From JBFHIZ01 sp963666475 (GTDB lineage: Bacteria > Bacillota > Clostridia > Lachnospirales > Lachnospiraceae), in the NCBI GenBank assembly GCA_963666475.2, contig CAXXJM010000001.1:372001-436000 (forward strand): 64,000 bases of DNA. Direction: 5' to 3'. Below, piece after piece: positions 50,028 to 60,543 of the stretch. The first letter of the stretch is position 1; every line of letters begins with the position of its first letter. The notes below the pieces were generated by a model. That model saw nothing but the letters and a program-made list of their open reading frames with translations, ran no database searches and was not told the DNA's origin. A program made the translations under genes and the position numbers.

Positions 50028-50056
50028 ATTACGTATGAAAACTTAGGAGGAATACT

Positions 50057-51061
50057 ATGGAACAGATAACAAAAGTCGCGGTAGATGCGATGGGTGGCGA
50101 TTACGCTCCACAAGAACCAGTGAAAGGGGCAGTTGCTGCTGTAAAAGAAAACAGTAATGTTAAGGTGTTCTTGGTTGGGCAGAAAGAAGTAATCGAACAA
50201 GAACTGTCTAAATATTCTTATGATCAAAATAAAATAGAAATTGTTGATGCAAGAGAAGTCATTGAAACTGCAGAGCCACCAGTACTTGCGATTCGAAAAA
50301 AGAAAGATTCTTCGATTGTGAAAGCAATGATGATGGTGCGTGATGGTGAATGTGACGCTTTTGTTTCTGCTGGAAGTACTGGAGCGGTTCTAGTTGGAGG
50401 TCAGATTTTGGTAGGTAGAATCAAAGGGATAGAAAGACCACCGCTTGCCCCACTCATTCCGACTGCAAAGGGACCAGCATTATTAATTGATTGTGGTGCA
50501 AATGTCGATGCCAGAAGTTCTCAGTTGGTACAGTTTGCTAAGATTGGTTCTATTTATATGGAAAACGTTTTAGGAATCAAAAATCCTCGTGTCGGAATCG
50601 CCAACATAGGTGCAGAAGAAGAGAAGGGAAATGCTTTGGTAAAAGAAACATTCCCATTACTTAAGGCTTGTCCAGATATTAACTTTGTAGGAAGTGTAGA
50701 GGCAAGAGATATTCCAAATGGTGATGTAGATGTCATTGTATGCGAAGCTTTTGTTGGAAATATCATATTGAAACTATATGAAGGAGTCGCTGGCACGTTG
50801 CTAAAAAAAGTGAAAGAAGGAATGATGGCTTCTTTTACAAGTAAAATTGGAGCTTTACTTGTAAAATCTTCACTAAAGAACACATTGAAGTCTTTCAACC
50901 TTGATGATCATGGCGGTGCGCCATTGCTTGGATTAAAAGGGCTGGTTGTTAAAACACATGGAAGTTCGAAAGAACTAGAAATCAAGAACTCAATTCTACA
51001 ATGTTTACAGTTCAAAGAGCAAGATATTAATGAAAAAATAAAAGAAAAAATCACTATGTAG
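50057..51061 (+). CDS. plsX: Phosphate acyltransferase PlsX
   Basis: 334 residues. Makes acyl-phosphate from acyl-ACP for phospholipid synthesis. Landmarks VAVDAMGGDYAP at the start, SAGSTGAVL near 112 and ANIGAEEEKGN near 182. ATG follows TAGGAGGAAT. It heads a plsX-acpP-rnc-smc-ftsY operon. Confidence 0.96.
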   Translation: MEQITKVAVDAMGGDYAPQEPVKGAVAAVKENSNVKVFLVGQKEVIEQELSKYSYDQNKIEIVDAREVIETAEPPVLAIRKKKDSSIVKAMMMVRDGECDAFVSAGSTGAVLVGGQILVGRIKGIERPPLAPLIPTAKGPALLIDCGANVDARSSQLVQFAKIGSIYMENVLGIKNPRVGIANIGAEEEKGNALVKETFPLLKACPDINFVGSVEARDIPNGDVDVIVCEAFVGNIILKLYEGVAGTLLKKVKEGMMASFTSKIGALLVKSSLKNTLKSFNLDDHGGAPLLGLKGLVVKTHGSSKELEIKNSILQCLQFKEQDINEKIKEKITM

Positions 51062-51077
51062 CAGGGGTGTATGAAAT

Positions 51078-51299
51078 ATGGAAGAAGAAAAATTAAAGAA
51101 GATCATTGCACAAACATTAAGTGTTGATATTGACGAAATTGAAGACCAAACAAGATTTATGGAAGATCTTGGAGCTGACTCGTTGGATTTATATCAAATT
51201 GCTTTAGAAGTTGAAAAAGAATTTAACTTTACAATGGATGAAAGTGTATTAAATGTTAAAACATTCCGAGAAGCAATGCAGCTGATCTGGCAGGAATAA
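51078..51299 (+). CDS. acpP: Acyl carrier protein
   Basis: 73 residues with the phosphopantetheine serine in GADSLD (Ser 35). Acidic, with the usual FMEDLG motif. 16 bases after plsX. Confidence 0.95.
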   Translation: MEEEKLKKIIAQTLSVDIDEIEDQTRFMEDLGADSLDLYQIALEVEKEFNFTMDESVLNVKTFREAMQLIWQE

Positions 51300-51312
51300 T
51301 CAGGAGAGTTTC

Positions 51313-52008
51313 ATGAAAGCAATAAATAGTAGTTTACTGGAAGAACATATATCGTATCATTTTAAGGACCCCAAAATTTTACGACAAGCTTTGACGCATA
51401 GTTCGTTTGCCAATGAACAAAAAATCAATCGAACAAAAGATTATGAGAGAATTGAATTTTTAGGTGATGCAGTGCTTGAATTAATTTCTTCGGAATTTAT
51501 TTTTCAAATGCATAAAGACATGGTGGAAGGAGAAATGACAAAACTACGTTCTTCCTATGTCTGTGAGCAAGCACTTGCATATTGTGCAAGACAGATTAAA
51601 TTGAATCAATATATCTTTCTAGGGAAAGGTGAAGACATAACGGGCGGAAGAGAACGCGATTCTATTCTTGCGGATGTTATGGAAGCTTTGATTGGATCTA
51701 TTTTTTTAGATGGTGGATTTGAAGAAGCGAAAAAATTTATATATTCCTTTGTTTTAAGGGATTTGGAAGATAAGGAATTGTTTTCGGATAGTAAAACGCT
51801 TCTCCAAGAGATTATTCAGAGTCAAGGAGATACTTCATTGAACTACGTATGTGTGAAAGAGGATGGCCCGGATCATGACAAAGTATTTTATGTAGAGGCT
51901 AGAATCGCAGGTGATGTAGTAATTGGTGAAGGAAATGGAAGAACAAAAAAAGCGGCGGAACAGCAAGCTGCATATCATGCAATAAAGAAAATACGAGAGA
52001 AACAGTAG
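51313..52008 (+). CDS. rnc: Ribonuclease III
   Basis: 231 residues. The catalytic signature ERIEFLGDAVLEL is near 44-56, a second acidic site is in DVMEALIGSIFLDGG, and a double-stranded RNA-binding domain lies at about 155-230. It cuts the long rRNA stems such as the one described around 23S. Confidence 0.97.
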   Translation: MKAINSSLLEEHISYHFKDPKILRQALTHSSFANEQKINRTKDYERIEFLGDAVLELISSEFIFQMHKDMVEGEMTKLRSSYVCEQALAYCARQIKLNQYIFLGKGEDITGGRERDSILADVMEALIGSIFLDGGFEEAKKFIYSFVLRDLEDKELFSDSKTLLQEIIQSQGDTSLNYVCVKEDGPDHDKVFYVEARIAGDVVIGEGNGRTKKAAEQQAAYHAIKKIREKQ

Positions 52009-52015
52009 GTGTGGG

Positions 52016-55000
52016 ATGTATTTAAAAAGTATTGAGGTACAAGGGTTTAAATCATTTGCAAAAAAAATCAAGTTCGAATTTCATAATGGAATTACTGGAA
52101 TTGTTGGTCCGAACGGAAGCGGTAAAAGTAATGTTGCAGATGCTGTAAGATGGGTTCTTGGAGAACAAAAAGTAAAACAATTAAGAGGGGCTTCCATGCA
52201 GGACGTTATTTTTGCAGGAACAGAAAATCGAAAAGCACAAAGTTATGCGTATGTATCGATTACTTTAGACAACTCCGACCGCAAACTACCAGTAGACTTT
52301 GAAGAAGTAACAATAGCAAGACGAATTTATAGATCTGGTGAAAGTGAATATTTGATAAATGGTACAAACTGTAGACTTCGTGATATTCATGAACTGTTTT
52401 ATGATACTGGGATTGGAAAAGAAGGATATTCTATCATTGGCCAGGATCAGGTATCTAAGATTTTAAGTGGAAAGCCAGAAGAGCGAAGAGAATTGTTTGA
52501 TGAAGCTGCTGGGATCGTTAAATTTAAAAGAAGAAAAGAACAAGCTTTAAAAAAATTGGATCAAGAACAACAGAATCTTGTTCGAGTAAAAGATATACTC
52601 TCTGAGCTTGAACATCAGGTTGGTCCACTGGAAAGACAATCAGAAAAAGCAAAAATCTATCTTTCAAAAAAATCAGAGTTAAAGAATTTGGATATTGCAA
52701 TGTTTTTGCAGGAACATGAGAGATTACAAACGAATTTGGAAGATGTAGAAAGCAAGATTAAAATTGTCACTTCCGATCTTCAAGATATTAAAGATCAGAA
52801 TTCCAGTGCAAAAAAAGAGTACGAAGAAATTGAAGTAGAAATTGAAAACCTTGAGAAGTCCATAGAAGAAGGCAGAAATCGTATCACAAATAGTTCTGTT
52901 CTTGCGGGACAGCTTGATGGTGAAATAAAAGTTTTAAGAGAAAGAATTCATTCTGCAAAAGATAATGAGGCTCACTTACAAAAACGTAAAGAAGCCGTAC
53001 AATTAGAAATTGACGAAAAAGAAGAAGAATTAAAGATTGTCATAGATCATAAAAATGAAATGGATGAAAGGGTCGCAGAGATTGAAAAAACAAAACAAGA
53101 TGCGGCTTTTATTTTGACGTCATTAGAATCAAATATTGAAGAGATTAACCAGAAGATTGAAGACGGGAAGAATTTAATCATCCGTGAATTGAACGAACGT
53201 GCCACCATAAAATCTAAAATGGGACGTTTCGATACAATGACTGAGCAAGTCAATATTCGTAAAGCTGAATTGAATTCCAAAATTTTAATGTACAAATCTG
53301 AAGAATCTTCACAAGAAGATAAAATCAAGATTTTGCAGGAAGAATTTCATTTTATTACAGAAAAGATTGCAAATAACAACACGAGCCTGCAAGATATGGA
53401 AGAAAAACTTCATATTGTAAATGGTAGTATACGGGATAACGAAGAAAAGAAGGCACAATTGCAGACACAGTTTCACCAGGAAAAATCAAAACTGGAAGCA
53501 ATTTCGAATCTTACAGAACGTTATGATGGCTATGGTCATAGTGTGAAAGCTGTAATGGAAAGGAAGAACGAAGTCAGCGGCTTAATTGGTGTAGTTGCTG
53601 ATATTATTCAAGTAGATAAGAAATATGAGACGGCCATTGAAATAGCGCTTGGTGGAAATATCCAAAATATTGTCACAGACAATGAACAAACAGCGAAGGA
53701 AATGATTCAGTTTCTAAAGCAAACGAAGGGTGGGCGAGCAACATTTCTTCCGCTTACACAAATAACAGATCCACAAGATTTTAAAACGCCAGAAGTATTG
53801 AATGAAAAAGGAGTCATAGGACTTGCGGACTCATTAGTTTCGATTGATGAAAAATATCAAGATGTTGCGAAGGCTATGCTTGGACGTATTGTTTGTGTGG
53901 ATACATTTGATCATGCAAGTGCAATTGCGAAAAAATATAGTAATGGAATTCGTATGGTTACCATTGAAGGTGAGCTTTTTGTTCCTGGAGGAGCTATTAG
54001 TGGAGGTCGATTTAAGAACAACTCGAATCTTTTAGGACGAAGACGAGAAATTGAGGAACTTACGAAGCAAGTAAACCTTACTTCTGAACAAATCAAAGAG
54101 CTAGTGCTTTCTTTAGAGCGTTCTCGTGATAAAAAATCAACTCTAAGAACTGAGATTGAAGAACTAAAAAAAGAAATGCAACAACTTTTCTTGGATGAAA
54201 ATACAGCTAGGTTAAATGTAATGAAAGCACAGGAAAGAAAAGAAGAGGCTGGAAAAGGTTTTGAAGAATTACGTAAGGATGAGTTTGAACTAGATCAGCA
54301 ATTGAACGCAATCAAAGAAGACAAAAATCGAATTCTTATGGAGTTGGAACAGTCGGTTGAACTTGAGAAGACAACACAGGAATCTATTGTAATGCTGCAA
54401 AAAGACTTGGAACAGGTTCGTTTGCAATATACAAAACAAGATGAAGTCGTATCTGCAGTGCAACTCGATGTAGAGAAAATGATTCAAAAACAAGGGTTCG
54501 AAATGACGAATATGCAACGTATTCAAATCGAGCTCAACCGTTATTTGGATGAAATGAAAGAAATTGTTCAGGCTCTTGAAAAGAATGCACAGGATATATT
54601 GGAAAAAACAGAAAATATTACAGAGATTGAAAAGACTATTTCAAATTCTGGAAATGTGAAGGAAGACACCGAGCAAAAACTGAGAGAAGATATCGCAAGA
54701 AAAGAAGAATTTTCAAAAAAACAAAAATCATTTTTTGGAAGAAGAGAAGAACTTTCAGAAAGAGAATCCTCACTGGATAAAGAATCTTATCGTTTGCATG
54801 CACAACAAGAAAAGTTGGAGATGAGCATAGAGAGCCAGATTAATTACATGTGGGAAGAATATGAGATTACGCTTTCTAGTGCAACCTCTTTGCAAACAGA
54901 TATGGAAATGGAACTGACTTTGATTCGAAGACAGATTGCTGTATTAAAAGATGAAATCAAAAAGCTTGGTGATATTAATGTAAATGCCATAGAAGAATAT

Positions 55001-55588
55001 AAAATTTTGATGGAGCGTTATACATTCCTTAAAACACAGCATGATGACCTTGTGGTTGCTGAGGAAACTTTAGTTGATATCGTGAATAAACTTGATCATG
55101 AAATGAGAAAGCAATTTAACGAGAAATTTGATTTGATTAGTAAAGAATTTGATAAGGTGTTTAAAGAGCTTTTTGGTGGTGGAAAAGGAACCTTGGAGTT
55201 GATGGAACACGATGATGTATTAGAAGCCGGTGTTTCTATTATTGCGCAGCCTCCAGGAAAGAAATTGCAGAATATGATGCAGTTGTCTGGAGGAGAAAAA
55301 GCACTCACCGCGATTGCGTTGTTGTTTGCCATTCAAAATTTGAAACCTTCACCATTTTGTTTGTTGGACGAGATTGAAGCAGCATTAGATGAGAATAACG
55401 TAATTCGATTTGCAAAATATCTACACAAATTAAAAAAACATACACAGTTTATTGTAATTACACATAGACGCGGAACGATGGAGAAAGTGGATCGATTATA
55501 CGGAATCACCATGCAGGAAAAAGGTGTTTCAACTCTAGTTGGTGTAGATTTGATTGATAAGGTATTAGAACAAGAAAGCAAGAATTAG
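52016..55588 (+). CDS. smc: Chromosome segregation protein SMC
   Basis: 1190 residues, full length. Walker A GPNGSGKSN near 32, long coiled coils, a hinge at about 520-640 (GVVADIIQVD to PGGAISGGR), the signature LSGGEKAL near 1092 and Walker B LLDEIEAALDE near 1118. ATG 52016 follows the rnc stop by seven bases behind AGGTGTGGG. Confidence 0.98.
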   Translation: MYLKSIEVQGFKSFAKKIKFEFHNGITGIVGPNGSGKSNVADAVRWVLGEQKVKQLRGASMQDVIFAGTENRKAQSYAYVSITLDNSDRKLPVDFEEVTIARRIYRSGESEYLINGTNCRLRDIHELFYDTGIGKEGYSIIGQDQVSKILSGKPEERRELFDEAAGIVKFKRRKEQALKKLDQEQQNLVRVKDILSELEHQVGPLERQSEKAKIYLSKKSELKNLDIAMFLQEHERLQTNLEDVESKIKIVTSDLQDIKDQNSSAKKEYEEIEVEIENLEKSIEEGRNRITNSSVLAGQLDGEIKVLRERIHSAKDNEAHLQKRKEAVQLEIDEKEEELKIVIDHKNEMDERVAEIEKTKQDAAFILTSLESNIEEINQKIEDGKNLIIRELNERATIKSKMGRFDTMTEQVNIRKAELNSKILMYKSEESSQEDKIKILQEEFHFITEKIANNNTSLQDMEEKLHIVNGSIRDNEEKKAQLQTQFHQEKSKLEAISNLTERYDGYGHSVKAVMERKNEVSGLIGVVADIIQVDKKYETAIEIALGGNIQNIVTDNEQTAKEMIQFLKQTKGGRATFLPLTQITDPQDFKTPEVLNEKGVIGLADSLVSIDEKYQDVAKAMLGRIVCVDTFDHASAIAKKYSNGIRMVTIEGELFVPGGAISGGRFKNNSNLLGRRREIEELTKQVNLTSEQIKELVLSLERSRDKKSTLRTEIEELKKEMQQLFLDENTARLNVMKAQERKEEAGKGFEELRKDEFELDQQLNAIKEDKNRILMELEQSVELEKTTQESIVMLQKDLEQVRLQYTKQDEVVSAVQLDVEKMIQKQGFEMTNMQRIQIELNRYLDEMKEIVQALEKNAQDILEKTENITEIEKTISNSGNVKEDTEQKLREDIARKEEFSKKQKSFFGRREELSERESSLDKESYRLHAQQEKLEMSIESQINYMWEEYEITLSSATSLQTDMEMELTLIRRQIAVLKDEIKKLGDINVNAIEEYKILMERYTFLKTQHDDLVVAEETLVDIVNKLDHEMRKQFNEKFDLISKEFDKVFKELFGGGKGTLELMEHDDVLEAGVSIIAQPPGKKLQNMMQLSGGEKALTAIALLFAIQNLKPSPFCLLDEIEAALDENNVIRFAKYLHKLKKHTQFIVITHRRGTMEKVDRLYGITMQEKGVSTLVGVDLIDKVLEQESKN

Positions 55589-55608
55589 ATTTGCTTGGAG
55601 GCGATATT

Positions 55609-56571
55609 TTGAAAGAAAAAGAAGGTTTTTTTGCGAAACTAAAAAATGGTCTAGGGAAGACACGTGCTAATATTGTTGGCGGAATGGATTCTGTATTTTC
55701 AGGATTTCAAAAAATTGATGAAGAGTTTTATGAAGAATTAGAAGAAATATTGGTTATGGGAGATCTGGGAATTAAAGCCACAACGGAAATTCTTTCAAGG
55801 CTTAAAGAACAGGTCAAAAGCAACCATATTAAGAACCCAATGGATTGTAAAAAATTATTGATTGATATTTTAAAAGATGAAATGAGAATAAAAGACGATG
55901 CTTATCGTTTTGAAACAGAGAAATCTGTGATTCTTGTAATCGGTGTAAATGGTGTTGGTAAAACAACTTCTATTGGAAAACTTGCGAGTCAACTGAAAAA
56001 TTCTGGAAAGAAAGTCATTTTGGGAGCTGCAGATACCTTTCGAGCGGCAGCTGGAGAACAGTTGCTCGAGTGGAGCCATCGAGCAGGTGTAGAAATGATA
56101 GGTGGTGCAGAGGGAATTGATCCGGCATCGGTGATTTATGATGTATTAGCCGCAGGGGTTGCGAGAAAAGCAGATGTTATTTTATGTGATACTGCTGGTA
56201 GACTTCACAACAAAAAGAATTTAATGGAAGAATTAAAGAAAATTAATCGTATCGTGGATCAGAAGATGCCTGGAGTATATCGAGAGAATTTATTGGTGGT
56301 CGATGCTTCCACTGGTCAAAATGCACTGCAACAAGCCAAAGATTTTTCCACTGTTGCAGATTTGACTGGAATTATTCTAACAAAAATGGATGGTACTGCA
56401 AAAGGAGGTATCGCAATTGCTATACAAACGGAATTAAATATTCCGGTAAAATACATTGGTGTTGGTGAGGGAATTGATGATCTTCAAAAATTTGATGCAG
56501 ACATGTTCGTAGATGCATTATTTGATATAGAAGAAAAAAACAGGGAACTTCAGGAGGATGAAACATGTTAA
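55609..56571 (+). CDS. ftsY: Signal recognition particle receptor FtsY
   Basis: 320 residues. The start is TTG 55609, seven bases after GGAGG. The N-terminal helical domain has no long acidic part. GTPase motifs: GVNGVGKTT near 112, DTFRAAAGEQL near 143, DTAGR near 201 and TKMDG near 260. It docks ribosomes at the membrane with Ffh, whose gene is at 59159. Confidence 0.97.
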   Translation: MKEKEGFFAKLKNGLGKTRANIVGGMDSVFSGFQKIDEEFYEELEEILVMGDLGIKATTEILSRLKEQVKSNHIKNPMDCKKLLIDILKDEMRIKDDAYRFETEKSVILVIGVNGVGKTTSIGKLASQLKNSGKKVILGAADTFRAAAGEQLLEWSHRAGVEMIGGAEGIDPASVIYDVLAAGVARKADVILCDTAGRLHNKKNLMEELKKINRIVDQKMPGVYRENLLVVDASTGQNALQQAKDFSTVADLTGIILTKMDGTAKGGIAIAIQTELNIPVKYIGVGEGIDDLQKFDADMFVDALFDIEEKNRELQEDETC

Positions 56572-57776
56572 CGTTAGATAAGTTTGAGGAAGCTTGCCAA
56601 GTAGTTAAACAGGTGATTTTGGAAACGAAGCTTGTGTATAGTGAATTTTTTAGTGAGTCTACTGGGAATGAAATCTATTTGAAACCAGAAAATATGCAAT
56701 ATACAGGGGCTTATAAATTGCGAGGAGCATATTATAAGGCAAGTACACTTACGGAAGAGGAAAAATCAAAAGGCGTAATTACAGCGTCTGCAGGAAATCA
56801 TGCGCAAGGAGTTGCTTATGCTGCAAAAAGTTTTGGTCTAAAGGCAACAATCGTGATGCCGACAACCACGCCGCTTATTAAGGTAAATAACACAAAGAAC
56901 TACGGTGTTGATGTTGTACTATATGGGGATGTATATGATGAGGCATGTCAGCATGCATATGATTTGGCTAAAGAACATGGATATACTTTTATTCATCCAT
57001 TTGATGACTTGACTGTTGCAACGGGGCAAGGAACAATTGCCATGGAAATCATTGAAGAATTACCAAATGTAGATGTTATTTTGGTCCCAATTGGTGGAGG
57101 TGGATTAGCTACTGGGGTTTCAACACTTGCAAAATTACTGAATCCTGAGATTAAAGTCATTGGGGTAGAGCCAGCTGGAGCAAATTGTATGCAGGAGTCA
57201 GTTAAACAAGGTAAACCAGTAACACTTCCTTCTGTAAATACAATTGCCGATGGTACGGCTGTGAAAACACCTGGAGAAAAGATTTTTCCATTTATTCAAG
57301 AGAATATAGATGAGATTATTACGGTTGAAGACGAAGAACTTGTGGTAGCCTTTTTGGATATGGTTGAAAATCATAAAATGATTGTAGAAAACTCTGGACT
57401 TTTAACGGTTGCAGCGTTAAAACATCTTCCGATGAAAAATAAGAAAATTGTTTCCGTATTAAGTGGTGGAAACATGGACGTGATTACCATGTCATCAGTC
57501 GTACAGCAAGGATTGATTTTTCGTGATCGAATCTTTACTGTGTCGGTGCTATTGCCTGATAAACCGGGTGAATTATCAAGAATCGCAGATGTAATTGCAA
57601 AACAAAACGGAAACGTAATTAAATTGGATCATAATCAATTTGTCTCAACCAATCGAAATGCTGCTGTAGAATTAAGAATCACTTTAGAAGCATTTGGAAC
57701 AGAGCATAAAAATAGTATCATTGAATGTTTGAATCAGGCAGGATATAAACCAAGAGTCGTTCGAACAAATATCTAG
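56565..57776 (+). CDS. ilvA: Threonine ammonia-lyase
   Basis: 403 residues, PLP fold type II. The PLP lysine is in YKLRGAYYKA near residue 50, the Gly-rich phosphate loop GGGGLATG near 176, and an ACT-like domain lies at about 325-403 (VLLPDKPGELSRIADVIA). The short form with one ACT domain resembles TdcB/catabolic-type enzymes. It turns threonine into 2-oxobutanoate. It overlaps ftsY by seven bases. Confidence 0.93.
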   Translation: MLTLDKFEEACQVVKQVILETKLVYSEFFSESTGNEIYLKPENMQYTGAYKLRGAYYKASTLTEEEKSKGVITASAGNHAQGVAYAAKSFGLKATIVMPTTTPLIKVNNTKNYGVDVVLYGDVYDEACQHAYDLAKEHGYTFIHPFDDLTVATGQGTIAMEIIEELPNVDVILVPIGGGGLATGVSTLAKLLNPEIKVIGVEPAGANCMQESVKQGKPVTLPSVNTIADGTAVKTPGEKIFPFIQENIDEIITVEDEELVVAFLDMVENHKMIVENSGLLTVAALKHLPMKNKKIVSVLSGGNMDVITMSSVVQQGLIFRDRIFTVSVLLPDKPGELSRIADVIAKQNGNVIKLDHNQFVSTNRNAAVELRITLEAFGTEHKNSIIECLNQAGYKPRVVRTNI

Positions 57777-57834
57777 TGCTTTTCATGTTGAGAATACGAA
57801 CCCGTCTGCAATAAAACAGAATGGAGAACGAAGT

Positions 57835-58707
57835 ATGAAGAAATCAAAAGTGAAAGCAATCTTAAAAAAATATATCCTGATTACAATTGGAGCCATTATC
57901 TATGCTGCAGCTGTAATCTTGTTTTTTGATTATAATGACATGGTAAATGGAGGGGTATCGGGTGTTTCAATCCTAGTAAGTAGATACATCCCTTTGAAGG
58001 CTGGTACCATTGTATTATTAATTAACATTCCATTGTTGTTGATTTCGTTTTGGAAGTTTGGGTGGAGATTTTTTGTCTCAACTGGTTATGCAATCGGGTG
58101 TTCGAGTTTGTTTATGAATATTCTGCGAAGCTATGTTTTACAAGCGGCCACTACAGATCGTATCTTGGTAGCATTAGGTGGAGGTGCTTTAGCTGCGCTT
58201 GGAGTTGGACTAGTTTTTCGAGCTGGAGCAACTACAGGCGGTACGGATATTGTGGTACGACTTTTGAAACGTGTTCATCCGCATATGAAAACTGGGTTGT
58301 TGTTTTTTATTGTAGATATGATGGTAGTCATTGCTTCTTTTTTGGTTTTCAAAGATGTTGATCGTGCAATGTATTCTGCAATCTCACTTCTTACCTATTC
58401 ATTAGTGGCAGATATTGTGCTTTATGGTATGGATGAGGCTAAACTTATTTATGTTGTATCCGAACACTCTCAAATAATCGGAGAAGCATTTATGAACCAA
58501 TTAGATGTTGGAGTGACCTATTTGGTTGGTAGAGGTGCATTTCATAAGACAAAAAAAGAAATAATAATGTGTGTATTAAGAAAACAAAAATATCCTAGAG
58601 CAGAAGAATTGGTGAAAGAAATAGACCCAGAAGCTTTTTTAATCGTAACCAATGCGACTGAAATATATGGAGAAGGATATAAAAATATTTTTTCTGAGAA
58701 ATATTAA
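57835..58707 (+). CDS. YitT family membrane protein (DUF161/DUF2179)
   Basis: 290 residues with five to six membrane segments and a C-terminal soluble DUF2179 domain. Landmarks NGGVSGVSILVSRY, GATTGGTDIV and TKKEIIMCVLRKQKYPRAEELVKEIDPEAF. The function is not established. Confidence 0.92.
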   Translation: MKKSKVKAILKKYILITIGAIIYAAAVILFFDYNDMVNGGVSGVSILVSRYIPLKAGTIVLLINIPLLLISFWKFGWRFFVSTGYAIGCSSLFMNILRSYVLQAATTDRILVALGGGALAALGVGLVFRAGATTGGTDIVVRLLKRVHPHMKTGLLFFIVDMMVVIASFLVFKDVDRAMYSAISLLTYSLVADIVLYGMDEAKLIYVVSEHSQIIGEAFMNQLDVGVTYLVGRGAFHKTKKEIIMCVLRKQKYPRAEELVKEIDPEAFLIVTNATEIYGEGYKNIFSEKY

Positions 58708-58725
58708 GGTGTAAAGAAAAAATAC

Positions 58726-58754
58726 TTGACACTATATCACATCTCGTGTATGAT
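58726..58754 (+). promoter_or_regulatory. Promoter of the ylxM-ffh operon
   Basis: TTGACA and TATGAT with a 17-base spacer. Confidence 0.8.
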
Positions 58755-58818
58755 ATCAAAGTGAGAATAAGGAAGAGTATTTTTTTTGTGCTCATCAACC
58801 GGAAAGATTGGAGTATTC

Positions 58819-59157
58819 ATGGAAAAAATTGTGGAACAGGCAATGTTATATGATTTTTATGGAGCTCTGCTTACAAAGCATCAAAGAGCGGTTTATGAAG
58901 CCGCGATTTTTGATGATCTATCGTTAAGTGAATTGTCTGAAATTTTTTCGATTACAAGACAGGGCGTGCATGATTTAATTAAGAGATGCGATCAGGCGCT
59001 TGAGAGTTATGAAAAAAAGTTGCACTTATTAGAAAAGTCTCGTTTGTATAGAAGCGGCTTGGAAGAGATTCTAAACACCTTGCATAGCACTTCAAATGAT
59101 AATATGTGTGAAGAACAGATTGAAAAAATATGCAGACAACTAATTGAGGAAATATAA
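58819..59157 (+). CDS. ylxM: YlxM family helix-turn-helix protein (UPF0122)
   Basis: 112 residues with a sigma-70 region 4-like helix-turn-helix (LTKHQRAVYEAAIFDDLS, then ITRQGVHDLIKRCDQAL). YlxM proteins bind the signal recognition particle RNA and Ffh and are always next to ffh. The ATG 58819 follows TTGGAG. One base separates it from ffh. Confidence 0.93.
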   Translation: MEKIVEQAMLYDFYGALLTKHQRAVYEAAIFDDLSLSELSEIFSITRQGVHDLIKRCDQALESYEKKLHLLEKSRLYRSGLEEILNTLHSTSNDNMCEEQIEKICRQLIEEI

Positions 59158-59158
59158 C

Positions 59159-60505
59159 ATGGCATTTGAAAGCTTATCAGATAAATTACAGAATGTATTT
59201 AAAAGTTTACGTGGAAAAGGAAGATTAACCGAAAATGATGTAAAGTTAGCTTTAAAAGAAGTTAAAATGGCATTGTTAGAAGCAGATGTTAATTTTCGTG
59301 TAGTAAAGCAGTTTATAAAAGATGTAGAAGTACGTGCGGTAGGTTCTGATGTAATGAATGGACTTAACCCAGGCCAAATGGTTATTAAGATTGTAAATGA
59401 AGAAATGGTCGCACTTATGGGTTCAGAGAATACGGAACTTCAAATGCAACCAGGAAAAGCCATTACCGTCATTATGATGTGTGGTCTTCAAGGTGCAGGA
59501 AAGACGACGACTACTGCAAAAATTGCTGGAAAACTCCTAAAAAAAGGAAAAAAACCACTGTTGGTAGCCTGCGACATATATCGTCCCGCAGCGATCAAAC
59601 AGTTACAGATTAATGGAGAAAAACAAGGCGTAGAAGTGTTTACTATGGGAGATAAACAAAATCCTGTTGATATTGCAAAGGCTTCAATTAAACACGCTGA
59701 GGAAAAAGGACATAACGTTGTTATTTTAGATACTGCTGGTCGACTTCATGTAGATGAAGAAATGATGGCAGAATTAAAAAATATAAAATCAAACATTTCA
59801 GTTCATCAGACATTACTTGTTGTCGATGCAATGACTGGACAAGATGCGGTAAATGTTGCCGAGGATTTTAATCAGCAGATTGAAATAGACGGCGTAGTAC
59901 TGACGAAAATGGATGGTGATTCAAGAGGTGGAGCTGCACTTTCAGTAAAGGCTGTTACAGGAAAACCGATTATTTTTGTTGGTATGGGAGAAAAGCTTTC
60001 AGATTTGGAAGAGTTTTATCCGGATCGTATGGCTAGTCGCATTTTAGGAATGGGCGATGTTTTGACTTTGATTGAAAAAGCAAGTGAAGACATTGATGAA
60101 GAAAAAGAAAAAGAACGCGCTAAGAGAATGAAAAAAGGGCAGTTCGATTTTGAAGATTATTTGGATAGCATGATGCAAATGCGAAAAATGGGAGGTTTAG
60201 GTGCAATTCTTGGGATGATGCCTGGAATGGGTGCCAATGCAGGAAATATAGATGAAAGTCAACTTACGAAAATGGAAGCAGTTGTGTTGTCTATGACCAT
60301 TGAAGAACGAAGAAATCCAAAACTTATGAATCCATCTAGAAAGCATCGAATTGCTAAAGGTGCTGGAGTGGATATAAGTGTTGTAAATCGCTTTATCAAG
60401 CAATTTACTGAGATGCAGAAAATGATGAAACAATTTAGTGGAAAAAAAGGGAAAATGCCTAATTTAATGGGCGGTTTCGGAGGAAGATCGAAATTTCCTT
60501 TTTAA
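59159..60505 (+). CDS. ffh: Signal recognition particle protein Ffh
   Basis: 448 residues. N domain (1-90), GTPase domain with GLQGAGKTTTTAKIA near 108, CDIYRPAAIKQL, DTAGR near 190 and TKMDG near 248, then a Met-rich M domain (about 300-430) for signal-sequence and RNA binding. ATG 59159 (MAFESLSDKL) follows GAGG. Confidence 0.98.
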   Translation: MAFESLSDKLQNVFKSLRGKGRLTENDVKLALKEVKMALLEADVNFRVVKQFIKDVEVRAVGSDVMNGLNPGQMVIKIVNEEMVALMGSENTELQMQPGKAITVIMMCGLQGAGKTTTTAKIAGKLLKKGKKPLLVACDIYRPAAIKQLQINGEKQGVEVFTMGDKQNPVDIAKASIKHAEEKGHNVVILDTAGRLHVDEEMMAELKNIKSNISVHQTLLVVDAMTGQDAVNVAEDFNQQIEIDGVVLTKMDGDSRGGAALSVKAVTGKPIIFVGMGEKLSDLEEFYPDRMASRILGMGDVLTLIEKASEDIDEEKEKERAKRMKKGQFDFEDYLDSMMQMRKMGGLGAILGMMPGMGANAGNIDESQLTKMEAVVLSMTIEERRNPKLMNPSRKHRIAKGAGVDISVVNRFIKQFTEMQKMMKQFSGKKGKMPNLMGGFGGRSKFPF

Positions 60506-60543
60506 AATATAATAATAATGTAAGTATACATGGAGGAAAAATC

